Shown piece after piece: positions 18,595-27,519 of a stretch of 64,000 nt of DNA (position 1 is its first letter; each line of letters opens with the position of its first letter). The stretch lies in assembly GCF_051013375.1 (NCBI RefSeq), contig NZ_CP142125.1; one strand, written 5' to 3'. The notes under the pieces are model-generated. The model was not told the origin of the DNA. It searched no databases and saw nothing but the letters and a program-made list of their open reading frames with translations. The position numbers were made by a program, and so were the translations under genes. The DNA comes from Kordia algicida (GTDB lineage Bacteria; Bacteroidota; Bacteroidia; Flavobacteriales; Flavobacteriaceae).

Positions 18595-18676
18595 TGATGT
18601 GTATTTTAGATTTTCTAAAATACTATAAATATTTGAGAGGAAAGTGTTATGTGTTTTTTGGATTGTTTCAGAAATT

Positions 18677-18709
18677 AAAAACGCATCAATTTTAGGTTGA
18701 TGCGTTTTT
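18677..18709 (-). terminator. Terminator downstream of beta-helix paralog 2
   Basis: AAAAACGCATCAA, a 7-base loop and TTGATGCGTTTTT form a perfect 13-bp stem with T-runs in both directions. Its GCATCAA core is repeated in the terminator at 20456-20490. Confidence 0.85.
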
Positions 18710-18739
18710 GGTTTTATTTGTAATTTGAGAATGTCTTAA

Positions 18740-20188
18740 TTATTCCCAATCCCAACCAGTGATTAAATCAGCGTCTAGATCATTGTAGATATCTGTGAAG
18801 TAGCCATAACATTTGTAATTTGTAGGAGTTGTAGCAGTATCACAAACTAAATCATTATTGGTATGAACTCTTCTATTAAGAATAAATCTTTTAGAAACAT
18901 GAAGCGCTTTGTGATCATTATTTGGACCATTGTAAATTAATAACTTCCCAAATCGACAATCAATATTGATAAATGTACTAATCTCATCAATCTGAATGAT
19001 AGAATGTGACAAGTCAACTCCGTTTAGATGCGTATTTGCACAACCATATGTTCCACCTAATACAATTCCTGGTGTAAGAACGTCATTTTCTACTCCTGTA
19101 CCAGAAGAGAAGAACCCGCCTATTATCTGGAGTTCAGATACATTTTCTGCACGTACAGTTTGCCCTTCAACACTAGCTCCAGCAAACCAACAGTTAATCA
19201 ACATAATGTCTCTAATACGCCAAGGTAAAACTCCGCCAACCTGCGAACTTTTCATATATAATGCTCTTTTTGAAAGTCCAGACATGACAATGAAGACATT
19301 TTCCGCTGTCCATTTGGAAACCCCTGGATTATAGTCTAAAGCATGTTCGTTGGTTGGATACAAAGCATGGTCTGTTTGTTCTTGTGGAGATAGTAAAGAG
19401 ATAACATTAGTATCATAGGTTTGTTCTGCAACTTGAATAGATAAGTTTTTAAGTCCTCCACCAGAGTTATTAGCTGCAACTTCTCCAACAAACCTTAAAA
19501 AACCAGATTCTTCTTGTGAGTAATTAGGTATACTTGAATAAGCTTGATTGATGTAAAGTCTTGTTCCGTGTGCAGAAGTACCCATATTGCCTTCACCTTC
19601 TATTACAACTCCAAAGGTAATGTCACTAATTGCGGAGTAAAATTTATATCTTCCTGACGGAATAAAAATAGTTTTTCCAGGTCTTGTGAAAAATGCAGAA
19701 TTAAATATAGAAACCCCAGAATCATTTGGGAAGGCGTTAATAGGATCAAATTGCGCATATTTTAACGCTGCATTTAATGCCCATGAGGTATCTCTCCCTG
19801 CGGTATAATCGGGACGTGCGCCAAACCATCGTAGATTTAATGCTCCACGATCCCATTGACGAATCCATCTTCCATCTGTTATATCTATAGCTTTACAAAC
19901 CATACCATCATAGTTTTCATTATACCCGACTTTAAAAATACTTGTATCATCGAATACTGGATCTAATGTTGAGTTTTCCTCAAAAATAAATAAACCGCTA
20001 CCACCATCGTTTTTGTCCCAGAATCCTTGAACATATACAATATCTCCATCAGATGCTGAATACGGATCAGGATTTGAAATCGTTTCAGGATTGTCAGAAC
20101 TAATAGGAAAATCAGGGTCAAAATTAGGGTTTGGAATAGTAGTAACTGTTAGATTATATAATCTTGCCATATTTTCTACTGTTATCAT
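18740..20188 (-). CDS. Right-handed beta-helix (pectate-lyase-like) protein, paralog 2
   Basis: 482 residues, co-linear with the paralog at 17104-18594. It has an N-terminal module with DIVYVQGFWDKNDGGSGLF, then WIRQWDRGALNLRWFGARPD, TRPGKTIFIPSGRYKF, EGEGNMGTSAHGTRL and a beta-helix to near the end. It differs in a proline/asparagine-rich insertion near residues 15-45 (TTIPNPNFDPDFPISSDNPE) and in its C-terminal 40 residues. The ATG at 20188 has no signal peptide behind it. Terminators on both sides (18677, 20456) indicate its own transcript. The fold family contains polysaccharide lyases, hydrolases and phage tailspikes; which applies here is not known. Confidence 0.75.
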   Translation of the reverse strand: MITVENMARLYNLTVTTIPNPNFDPDFPISSDNPETISNPDPYSASDGDIVYVQGFWDKNDGGSGLFIFEENSTLDPVFDDTSIFKVGYNENYDGMVCKAIDITDGRWIRQWDRGALNLRWFGARPDYTAGRDTSWALNAALKYAQFDPINAFPNDSGVSIFNSAFFTRPGKTIFIPSGRYKFYSAISDITFGVVIEGEGNMGTSAHGTRLYINQAYSSIPNYSQEESGFLRFVGEVAANNSGGGLKNLSIQVAEQTYDTNVISLLSPQEQTDHALYPTNEHALDYNPGVSKWTAENVFIVMSGLSKRALYMKSSQVGGVLPWRIRDIMLINCWFAGASVEGQTVRAENVSELQIIGGFFSSGTGVENDVLTPGIVLGGTYGCANTHLNGVDLSHSIIQIDEISTFINIDCRFGKLLIYNGPNNDHKALHVSKRFILNRRVHTNNDLVCDTATTPTNYKCYGYFTDIYNDLDADLITGWDWE

Positions 20189-20521
20189 AATTTTTTAAGT
20201 TTTAGTTTTTAAAGCTTTTATTCTTTAAAAAGATTAATATTTGTTTGAATTTACTGCTGAGAATTGTTGATACAAATAAACTGCAAATAAGCCGAAAAAC
20301 GCAGTGATAGCAAGGATTTCAGCTGCAAAGACAGGAAGTGTTTAGGAGTTTTTTGAGGTAAGTAGAACGTAAGGAAATACGCTTATATTTTTCTGTTAAC
20401 AACGAATTAACTTTATATGCCGTAAATAGTTTTTTGTTGTTAAAATTTTCACATAAAAAAACGCATCAACTGTAAAATTGATGCGCTTTTTAGCTTTTGT
20501 ATTTATTTTGAGAATTTTTTC
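20189..20521. other. Spacer with terminator and a possible membrane-peptide relic
   Basis: This 333-base gap holds the terminator at 20456-20490 and the leader of the 18740-20188 gene. On the minus strand, 20341 down to 20234 reads a hydrophobic stretch (FAAEILAITAFFGLFAVYLY) ending in a stop, but a stop closes the frame just upstream and no start codon is present, so it may be a relic. Nothing else is recognisable. Confidence 0.35.
20456..20490 (-). terminator. Terminator of the polysaccharide operon
   Basis: ACGCATCAA pairs with TTGATGCGC, flanked by A- and T-runs. On the minus strand it reads GCGCATCAA...TTGATGCGT followed by T, just past the stop of the oxidoreductase gene at 20522. Confidence 0.8.
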
Positions 20522-22639
20522 CTAGTTGTCTTGAATTAAGAAAGTTGCTCTTGTAGTTTGTACCATATCGTCAAAGTCAATGGCAAATTTGTTGTTTTGA
20601 ATCGCATCAAACATGTGTAACAATTCTTCATACTGACCTTTCTCAGGTGTTTTAGAAGCCAATTCCTTTACTTTAACGCCATATCCTGTCAATTTGGTAA
20701 AATCGTCCATGATAATTGTTTTTGCGTCGTAATGCACTTCTAAATTCTCTTTTTGGTAGCCTTTGTTTCCAACAGCAAAGTATTGCAAACTTCCTACTGA
20801 ACCATCTTCATATTTTAATAAGATAGAAACGTTATCGTCACTACGAATTTGCTCGTTTTTTGGACTTAGTTTTTCTACACTTACCGATTTGATTTTTGAT
20901 TCTGTTAAGAACGTGATTAAGTCAATAAAATGACAAACTTCGCCAACTACGCGTCCACCATGTTCGTGTAATGCATCTGTAGCAGGTCTAAAACCAGCAT
21001 TGATTCGGTAACTTACGAATAATGGATTTTCACGAGTTGTGGTATGTTTTTTTATTTCTTGTGCATATTTGCTAAAACGTCTGTTGAAACCTGTAAGCAA
21101 TAAGGGTTTGTTTTGAATGCTATCATCATTATAGAAATCAACAATTTTGTTTAAATCTTCTGGAGTTGTTGCCAACGGTTTTTCTACAAATACGTGTTTT
21201 CCAGCTTGCAACGAACGTAATGTTAATGATGCATGGTCTTTGTGTTGTGTTGTGATAAAAACCACATCTACTTCAGGATCTTGTAATACATCTTCGATTT
21301 CAGAAGTTGTGTATTTTGCATCAAAGTGTGTAGCAACGGTTTTTCCTTTGTGTCCAGTTCTGTTTACGACTGCATAGAGTGAATATTTGTCCTTCATTTT
21401 CTCCATGTTTGGCAAATGCATCGCTGTGGCAAAACTTCCTGCACCAACTAAGGCTACGTTGAGTTTTCCTTTTTTGGTATAACTGTTATTGACAACTACT
21501 TTGGAGCTAGGTTTTGCATTTACATCATTGTCATACGAAAGCAATACAATAATTGGTTTTTCCGGACTTTGTAAAGATGCATATGCTTCTTCTGCTTGCT
21601 CAATTGGATATGTTTTGTTGATTAATGGTTCGAGGTTTACTTTTCCTTCATGTACCATTTTCAAATATTCTGTCATGTTACGATTTTCCGTCCAACGTAC
21701 ATATGCGTATGGATAATCGTGTCCTTTGTCTTCATATTCTCTGTCGTAACGTCCAGGACCGTACGAAGTAGAGATTTTAAAGTCTAATTCTTTTTTATAG
21801 ATATCAGCACGTTTGATTTCCATTCCAGAAACGCCCACTAAGATCACGCGACCTTTCTTTTTGGTTGCTTGGAATGCTTCCGATAACGGTTCGCTACTTG
21901 CTGTTGCGGCTGTAAATATTACGGCGTCTGTTCCGTAACCGCCAGTATAATCGGTCACTCTTTTTACTAAATTTTCTTTGGCAGGATTTAATACGACATC
22001 TGCGCCTAATTCTTTGGCAATTTGCAAACGATCGTCGTTAATATCACTAACAACGGTACGAACACCAGAGTTTTTTAAAAATTGAACCGTTAGTAATCCT
22101 AAAATTCCAGCTCCGATAACGACACAATATTCGCCTAAGCGTAAATCGGCACGACGCACACCTTGCAAGGCAATTCCACCTAGTGTTACGGTGGAAGCAA
22201 GTTTCAAATCGAGTCCTTCAGGAACTTTCATCACAAGATTTTCAGGAACTACGGCATATTCTGCATGATTGGCAATTCCTGCGCCTGCAGCGGCAACTTT
22301 GTCTCCAACTTGAATGTTTTGTACGCCTTCTCCAACGGCAATGACAATTCCTGAGTTGGAATATCCTGTTGGCGTTCCGTATTTTACTTTTTGCTGTACT
22401 TTAGAGAAAGCTCGTGCAATTCCTTGCGACTTTGCAAGATCGATTACTTTTTTTAAGTTTTCTGGTTGCTTGATGGCTCTCATCAGAAGATTTTCACCAC
22501 TATTTCCAACACTTTTAAGTTCTGTACCTGCGGAGATACAGCTATATGATACCGCGATTAATACTTCTCCCGCTGATAATATTGGTGATGGCACTTCTTC
22601 TGCCATTACCTTTCCCTTTTTTATAATTGCTTGTAACAT
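20522..22639 (-). CDS. Bi-domain oxidoreductase: zinc-type alcohol dehydrogenase fused to Gfo/Idh/MocA
   Basis: 705 residues with two complete halves. Residues 1 to about 365 are an MDR alcohol-dehydrogenase-like domain (VGDKVAAAGAGIANHAEYAV, then VIGAGILGLLTVQFL as nucleotide fold). From about 392 a Gfo/Idh/MocA domain follows (NVALVGAGSFATAMHLPNME, with VFVEKPLATT carrying the family lysine). Fusions of this type occur in polysaccharide gene clusters, where they are thought to oxidise or epimerise a nucleotide-linked sugar, but the substrate is unknown. It is the last gene of the operon and its ATG overlaps the upstream TAA by one base (TAATG), so translation is coupled to the SGNH gene. 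Confidence 0.88.
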   Translation of the reverse strand: MLQAIIKKGKVMAEEVPSPILSAGEVLIAVSYSCISAGTELKSVGNSGENLLMRAIKQPENLKKVIDLAKSQGIARAFSKVQQKVKYGTPTGYSNSGIVIAVGEGVQNIQVGDKVAAAGAGIANHAEYAVVPENLVMKVPEGLDLKLASTVTLGGIALQGVRRADLRLGEYCVVIGAGILGLLTVQFLKNSGVRTVVSDINDDRLQIAKELGADVVLNPAKENLVKRVTDYTGGYGTDAVIFTAATASSEPLSEAFQATKKKGRVILVGVSGMEIKRADIYKKELDFKISTSYGPGRYDREYEDKGHDYPYAYVRWTENRNMTEYLKMVHEGKVNLEPLINKTYPIEQAEEAYASLQSPEKPIIVLLSYDNDVNAKPSSKVVVNNSYTKKGKLNVALVGAGSFATAMHLPNMEKMKDKYSLYAVVNRTGHKGKTVATHFDAKYTTSEIEDVLQDPEVDVVFITTQHKDHASLTLRSLQAGKHVFVEKPLATTPEDLNKIVDFYNDDSIQNKPLLLTGFNRRFSKYAQEIKKHTTTRENPLFVSYRINAGFRPATDALHEHGGRVVGEVCHFIDLITFLTESKIKSVSVEKLSPKNEQIRSDDNVSILLKYEDGSVGSLQYFAVGNKGYQKENLEVHYDAKTIIMDDFTKLTGYGVKVKELASKTPEKGQYEELLHMFDAIQNNKFAIDFDDMVQTTRATFLIQDN

Positions 22640-24279
22640 TATAGATTTAATTCTTTTATGATATATTTTGCTAATTTTTCGTGTGCATCTGCATTAAAGT
22701 GCAATACGTCTATTTTGTCTCGTACACTTCCTTTCGTGTAAATTCCGAAATTATCTTTTGTTAAGATATATGAAGCATTTACAAAGACAACATTTTTTTC
22801 TTTACAATACTGCTGTATGGTTGCTACTAGAGCATTGTATTTTTTCTTCTGTGGATACGCTGTTTTTTCTTTATCATGCCAAAAAGGAGTAAATAATAAA
22901 ACATTTGGTTGTGCTGTTTTTTGTGTTGATAAAAAGTCAATTACAGAAAACATATTTTCTTGTATTCGTTTCCATTCAGCATCATTGTATGTGTAAGAGA
23001 CATGAGGACGTTCTTTTAATTCTTCTTCAAAACTTGGATTTGGTAAAATATTTTCACCTACTTTATCATCATATACAGGTTTTGCTACTAAATCATCAAA
23101 CCAAACCGTTCCAAAGGCTCCATAAAGTAACACATGTGGTTTAATTGCTTTTACTTTTTTATCAAAACGAACACGTGTTTTTACTTTTTCCCAATCATGA
23201 GTTCCTTTTTTAAAAGTTAATCCTTTGTAATGCCATTTACTAGTTCCATCTTCAAAAATCACTTGAAAATCTATACAGTATAATTTTGCCTTTGAAACAC
23301 CTTCAGCTTTACTCCATCCTTCAAATTCGAAAGTGTCAGTTGGTTTTTCAAGTATAATATTATCTCCGAGCCATTTTGCAGAGGTTGCATTTTCATTAGT
23401 AATTTTTAATGACTTCGATCCTGTTTTGGCTATACTTTGATCCCAACCAGATTTGTTATCAAGTTTTTGATTTAATGTTCTCCAATACTGTGGACTGCTA
23501 GAATTTACTATAGTTTCTTTTTTTACACCTTCTTTTATTTCAAGTAATGTACCAATTATTTCTGCATTAAGCCACCTTTTTATCGCAGCTCTTTTATTGT
23601 AGATGTCAATATTTTCAGTGACTGCTTCATCTACAACAGCGGTTATATTATCATTTATGTTTAGCGGAAATGGTTTGCTCTCAACCGTTGGAGTTTCGTC
23701 AACTTTCTCAGTTAATTTTTTAACTTTACTTTGATAGTTTTTAGATTCAATTTTTTTTATGGAAGGTCTTACATCATCTGCCAAGCAATCCCATGGAGTA
23801 ACAGAAATAAGTAATCGCGTTGCTTGTGTTGCTTCAATTCCTTTTTTTGCAATTATCAATTTTTCAGGAGTTTTCATACCTCCAATAGATAAATTGTAAG
23901 TGTTATAGTTTGTTAGTGCCGCTATTTTTCTTGAAACTAAATTTTGATATGCATCTTGAATATCTTCTCCCTGAACCACACGCATTTGAGAAGAACCTAC
24001 AATCAGTAGTTTGTTTCCTTCTGTTTGTTTTAGATTTTTTAATACTTTATCCATTAACTTTCCGCTAGTAGGGTCAAAAGTCAAGTCATTTTGAGCAATG
24101 AGTGAGTCCGTCAATATAGTTGTTGAAGAAGCCATTTTTTTTATGCCTTCATTGAATTCTAGGTACGATTGCGCTTTTGGATCGCTCATAAAAATACTTT
24201 TTATCGTAAAAGATAATCCTATGAATAGTGCGACTGCTATGACTGTCTGAATGAGAAATATACGATGTTCTTTTTTCAT
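22639..24279 (-). CDS. Membrane-anchored SGNH/AlgX-DltD-like protein with inserted carbohydrate-binding-like domain
   Basis: 546 residues. One N-terminal membrane anchor lies at about 8-30. The SGNH elements are split: GSSQ at 95-98 (nucleophile S96), then DVLHFN with Asp524 and His527, the DxxH pair. Between them, about 260-405, is a beta-sandwich-like stretch (YWRTLNQKLDNKSGWDQS, GWSKAEGVSKAKLYCIDFQV, FGTVWFDDL) resembling carbohydrate-binding modules. The MBOAT gene is 5 bases upstream. In alginate, cellulose and teichoic-acid systems an MBOAT protein passes acyl groups to an SGNH partner that modifies the polymer outside the membrane; that role is inferred here. Confidence 0.75.
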   Translation of the reverse strand: MKKEHRIFLIQTVIAVALFIGLSFTIKSIFMSDPKAQSYLEFNEGIKKMASSTTILTDSLIAQNDLTFDPTSGKLMDKVLKNLKQTEGNKLLIVGSSQMRVVQGEDIQDAYQNLVSRKIAALTNYNTYNLSIGGMKTPEKLIIAKKGIEATQATRLLISVTPWDCLADDVRPSIKKIESKNYQSKVKKLTEKVDETPTVESKPFPLNINDNITAVVDEAVTENIDIYNKRAAIKRWLNAEIIGTLLEIKEGVKKETIVNSSSPQYWRTLNQKLDNKSGWDQSIAKTGSKSLKITNENATSAKWLGDNIILEKPTDTFEFEGWSKAEGVSKAKLYCIDFQVIFEDGTSKWHYKGLTFKKGTHDWEKVKTRVRFDKKVKAIKPHVLLYGAFGTVWFDDLVAKPVYDDKVGENILPNPSFEEELKERPHVSYTYNDAEWKRIQENMFSVIDFLSTQKTAQPNVLLFTPFWHDKEKTAYPQKKKYNALVATIQQYCKEKNVVFVNASYILTKDNFGIYTKGSVRDKIDVLHFNADAHEKLAKYIIKELNL

Positions 24280-24284
24280 AGCTG

Positions 24285-25724
24285 TTAAAATTGAAAGTAT
24301 ATAAATGCCTGATTGTCGTCGCTACCAAATAAAAGTACTAAGAAGATTGCCAATCCAAATAATGCGCCTTGTAAATACGGATTTGAGAACATGTGTCCTT
24401 GGTTTTCTTCTACTTCTTTATAATATTTCGTTCCGAAGAAATGACCAATTACCGTAATTCCAAATAGTGCAATAAATGCGATTGGAATTCTGTAATTTAT
24501 AGATTCTTGGAAAGTAAACATGTTTTGTAATACTTGTGCCGCATCACCAAATGTTTGTGCTCTAAAGAATACCCAAGTGACCATTACAAATATCATGGTT
24601 AAAACCCACGCACTTACGGTATAAAGCGAAGTGCCAAATTTTGAAAATTTGAAGTTGTCGGAGTATTTTGTTTTGTATAATTTGTGAATGATTAATGCCG
24701 CGCCGTGCAATCCGCCCCAAACGACAAAGTTCCAGCTTGCACCGTGCCAAAGTCCTCCAAGGAGCATGGTAAGCATTAAGTTTCTGTAGTAAAATATCTT
24801 TTTAGATACTCTACTTCCTCCAAGTGGAATGAACAGATAATCACGTAGCCAAGTGGAGAGACTGATATGCCATTTTCTCCAAAAAACAGTAATGTTTGTA
24901 GCATTGTATGGCATGTTGAAGTTTTCCATCAGGCGAAAGCCTAATAATGCTGCTACACCAATTGCCATATCTGAATATCCTGAAAAATCACAGTAAATCT
25001 GAATACTGTATGACATCACACCAATCCAAGAAGAAAGCGTTCCGTATTGATCTGGGTTTGCAAATAACGGATCAGAGAACTTTGCAATATTGTCTGCAAT
25101 GACCACTTTTTTTACGAGCCCTAATAGAAAATAGTTTGCCGCTAGTTGAAAGTTGATGTCTTTGAAACGTTGGTTTACTTTTAACTGCGGAATGAAATCA
25201 ATAGCTCGTACAATTGGTCCTGCCACTAATTGTGGAAAGAAGGTAACGTACAATGAAAATTCAAAAAAATCTTTGGAAGGTTTCATTTTTCCGTAGTAGA
25301 TATCTATTGTATAACACATGGATTGAAACGTGTAAAAGGAGATTCCTACAGGAAGTATGACATCAACAAAGAAATTTGTTCCTGCAACATCGTTTACGGT
25401 TCCTAAAAAGAAGTTTACATATTTAAAATATGCTAAAAACCCTAAATTGGTTACCAAACTAATGATAAGAAAGAGTCTCTTTTGCTTTTTAGAGGAACTT
25501 TGATGTATTTTTTTACCAGCAATATAATCGACTACTGTTGAGAATAGTATGAGTAGAATGAATATTGGATTCCACGACATATAAAAGTAATAAGACGCTA
25601 AAAGCAAGAATATGATTCTCGCTTTTAGTTTTGTGTCTTCATCTTTTATGCTGCCTAGTACAAACCAATATACTGCAAATACGATGGTAAAGAATACTAG
25701 AAAAAGAGATGTTGAAAATATCAT
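24285..25724 (-). CDS. MBOAT-family membrane O-acyltransferase (AlgI/DltB-like)
   Basis: 479 residues, strongly hydrophobic with about 11 spans. It has the MBOAT hallmark WRKWHISLSTWLRDYLFIPL and the catalytic histidine His327 in GGLWHGASWNFVVWGG. It should move an acyl group, most likely acetyl, across the inner membrane onto an SGNH partner for O-acetylation of an exported polysaccharide. The partner candidate is the next gene (22639-24279), 5 bases downstream; the upstream neighbour is a lipoprotein gene 15 bases away. Family and topology are clear; the acceptor glycan is inferred. Confidence 0.93.
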   Translation of the reverse strand: MIFSTSLFLVFFTIVFAVYWFVLGSIKDEDTKLKARIIFLLLASYYFYMSWNPIFILLILFSTVVDYIAGKKIHQSSSKKQKRLFLIISLVTNLGFLAYFKYVNFFLGTVNDVAGTNFFVDVILPVGISFYTFQSMCYTIDIYYGKMKPSKDFFEFSLYVTFFPQLVAGPIVRAIDFIPQLKVNQRFKDINFQLAANYFLLGLVKKVVIADNIAKFSDPLFANPDQYGTLSSWIGVMSYSIQIYCDFSGYSDMAIGVAALLGFRLMENFNMPYNATNITVFWRKWHISLSTWLRDYLFIPLGGSRVSKKIFYYRNLMLTMLLGGLWHGASWNFVVWGGLHGAALIIHKLYKTKYSDNFKFSKFGTSLYTVSAWVLTMIFVMVTWVFFRAQTFGDAAQVLQNMFTFQESINYRIPIAFIALFGITVIGHFFGTKYYKEVEENQGHMFSNPYLQGALFGLAIFLVLLFGSDDNQAFIYFQF

Positions 25725-25739
25725 CTAGTTATAATTGTG

Positions 25740-26291
25740 TTACTGAGGCAATTTGATATTTCTAACCGTTAGCATTTTTTTGTTAATTACACCTTGGTCA
25801 TTGTAAAAGTAAAACTTCACTTGCGTGAAATCTTTTGGTAATAATTCAAAATCTTGTACAACGACAACACCATCATCTAAGCTAAATAGTTTACAGGCTG
25901 CCGGCACTTGTCTTGATTTTCTTTTTCTGTAAATCGCATCTTTAAATTTTGATGGATCTTTTGCATAGAAAACCGCAGAAACTTTTAAGTCTTCTACTTT
26001 CGCATAATCTGTATCAGATTCTAATCCGTAGATGAGCTGGTATTTGTCTCCACCTTTGCTTTCTAAAGAAATAAAATCAACTTTAATATCATCTGCAAAG
26101 TCATATCCGTTGTCAAAAACATAGTTCAACTGTGGCGGAACATCTGTTAATTTTGGATATGTTGGCGTTGTTACTTCAGGTTTTACTTCTTCTGTTTTTT
26201 TGTCATTTTGTTTTGGTTCTGTTTTCTTTTTTTCGTCCGATCCACATGCGATCAGAAAAAGACCAAGAACTAATACTAATGCTTTTTTCAT
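25740..26291 (-). CDS. Lipoprotein of unknown function in the polysaccharide operon
   Basis: 183 residues. The lipobox is FLIACGSD with Cys16, followed by a Lys/Glu/Pro-rich linker (about 17-45) and a globular part of about 130 residues rich in Asp, Tyr and beta-strand (YVFDNGYDFADDIKVDFISL). I do not recognise the domain. It lies between wecC and the MBOAT gene with short gaps (20 and 15 bases), so it is probably an envelope component of polymer modification or export. Confidence 0.65.
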   Translation of the reverse strand: MKKALVLVLGLFLIACGSDEKKKTEPKQNDKKTEEVKPEVTTPTYPKLTDVPPQLNYVFDNGYDFADDIKVDFISLESKGGDKYQLIYGLESDTDYAKVEDLKVSAVFYAKDPSKFKDAIYRKRKSRQVPAACKLFSLDDGVVVVQDFELLPKDFTQVKFYFYNDQGVINKKMLTVRNIKLPQ

Positions 26292-26311
26292 TGTTTTTTG
26301 TTTTTTACTAA

Positions 26312-27514
26312 TTAACTTACGTTACAAAAATCGATAACAGTTTTATTTACTGTTAAATCTTTAAATTCGTTATGTGCCACTAAATATACAATAATATCTG
26401 CTTGTGCTACAGCTTCTTGCATATCGTGTATTTCATATTTGTCGTGCGATTTTACGTTTGGCTCAACAGCCAACACATCAAAACCGTCGTTTATTAACGT
26501 GTTGGTTACTAATAATGCTGGTGATTCACGTAAATCGTCAATATTAGGCTTGAATGCCAATCCCATACAAGCAATTTTTGCATCTCTACCGTTGTCTATT
26601 TTAAATTGTAAAGCAGTACTTTTTACTTTTTCAATAGCCCATTCTGTTTTGTAATTGTTGATTTCTCTTGCCGAACGAATGATTTTCGCTTCTTCTGGAA
26701 ATTCTGAAACAATAAACCAAGGATCAACGGCGATACAGTGTCCACCAACGCCTGTTCCTGGTTGTAAAATGTTTACTCTTGGGTGTTTGTTTGCTAAATT
26801 GATAAGCTCCCAAACATTGATTCCTGCTTTGTCACAAATGATTGAAAGCTCGTTTGCAAAGGCAATTTGCACGTCTCTTGATGAGTTTTCTACCAATTTA
26901 CACATTTCTGCGGTTTTTGAGTTGGTTTTGTGCAATTCTCCTTTTACAAAATGTCTGTAGAATGCTACTGCTTTTTCGGTTGATGCTGCATTAATTCCAC
27001 CAATAGCTCTATCGTTATGCTCCAATTCGTAAATTACGTTTCCTGGTAATACACGTTCTGGACAATATGCCATGTATATTTTTCCTGCCAATTCTGGGCG
27101 TTCTGCTTCAATTACCGCTTGCATTTTTTCGGTAGTTCCTACAGGACTTGTAGATTCTACTATGACCAAAGCTCCTTCTTTTAAAGTTGGTAATAATGCT
27201 CTTGTTGCCGATTCTACATAAGAGATATCTGGCTCATAATCACCTTTAAACGGTGTTGGTACAGCAATTAAGTATACATCTGCTTCTACAGGTGATGTGC
27301 TTGCGGTTAAGAATCCATCCTTTACTACTTTGTGAACCAAACCATCTAAGTCTGGCTCTACAATGTGGATTTCTCCTTTATTAATAGTATCTACTACATG
27401 TTGATGAATATCAACTCCTGTTACTTTTATTTCTTTACTTGCAATTAATGCTGCTGTTGGAAGTCCGATATATCCTAGACCTACCATTACCACACTTGGT
27501 TTGTTATTCCCCAT
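26312..27514 (-). CDS. wecC: UDP-N-acetyl-D-mannosamine dehydrogenase
   Basis: 400 residues of the UDP-sugar dehydrogenase family. It oxidises UDP-ManNAc at C6 to UDP-ManNAcA with two NAD+. Visible are the Rossmann VGLGYIGLPTAALIA, the middle-domain YCPERVLPGNVIYELEHNDR characteristic of WecC, the active-site cysteine in PGTGVGGHCIAVDPW and the C-terminal LAFKPNIDDLRESPA. It lies 5 bases behind wecB, which makes its substrate. The length equals the family norm. Confidence 0.93.
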   Translation of the reverse strand: MGNNKPSVVMVGLGYIGLPTAALIASKEIKVTGVDIHQHVVDTINKGEIHIVEPDLDGLVHKVVKDGFLTASTSPVEADVYLIAVPTPFKGDYEPDISYVESATRALLPTLKEGALVIVESTSPVGTTEKMQAVIEAERPELAGKIYMAYCPERVLPGNVIYELEHNDRAIGGINAASTEKAVAFYRHFVKGELHKTNSKTAEMCKLVENSSRDVQIAFANELSIICDKAGINVWELINLANKHPRVNILQPGTGVGGHCIAVDPWFIVSEFPEEAKIIRSAREINNYKTEWAIEKVKSTALQFKIDNGRDAKIACMGLAFKPNIDDLRESPALLVTNTLINDGFDVLAVEPNVKSHDKYEIHDMQEAVAQADIIVYLVAHNEFKDLTVNKTVIDFCNVS

Positions 27515-27519
27515 GATTG

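Noticed and set aside
20234..20341. Short hydrophobic open frame on the minus strand
   Set aside because: A stop lies directly upstream and there is no start codon; at most a relic.
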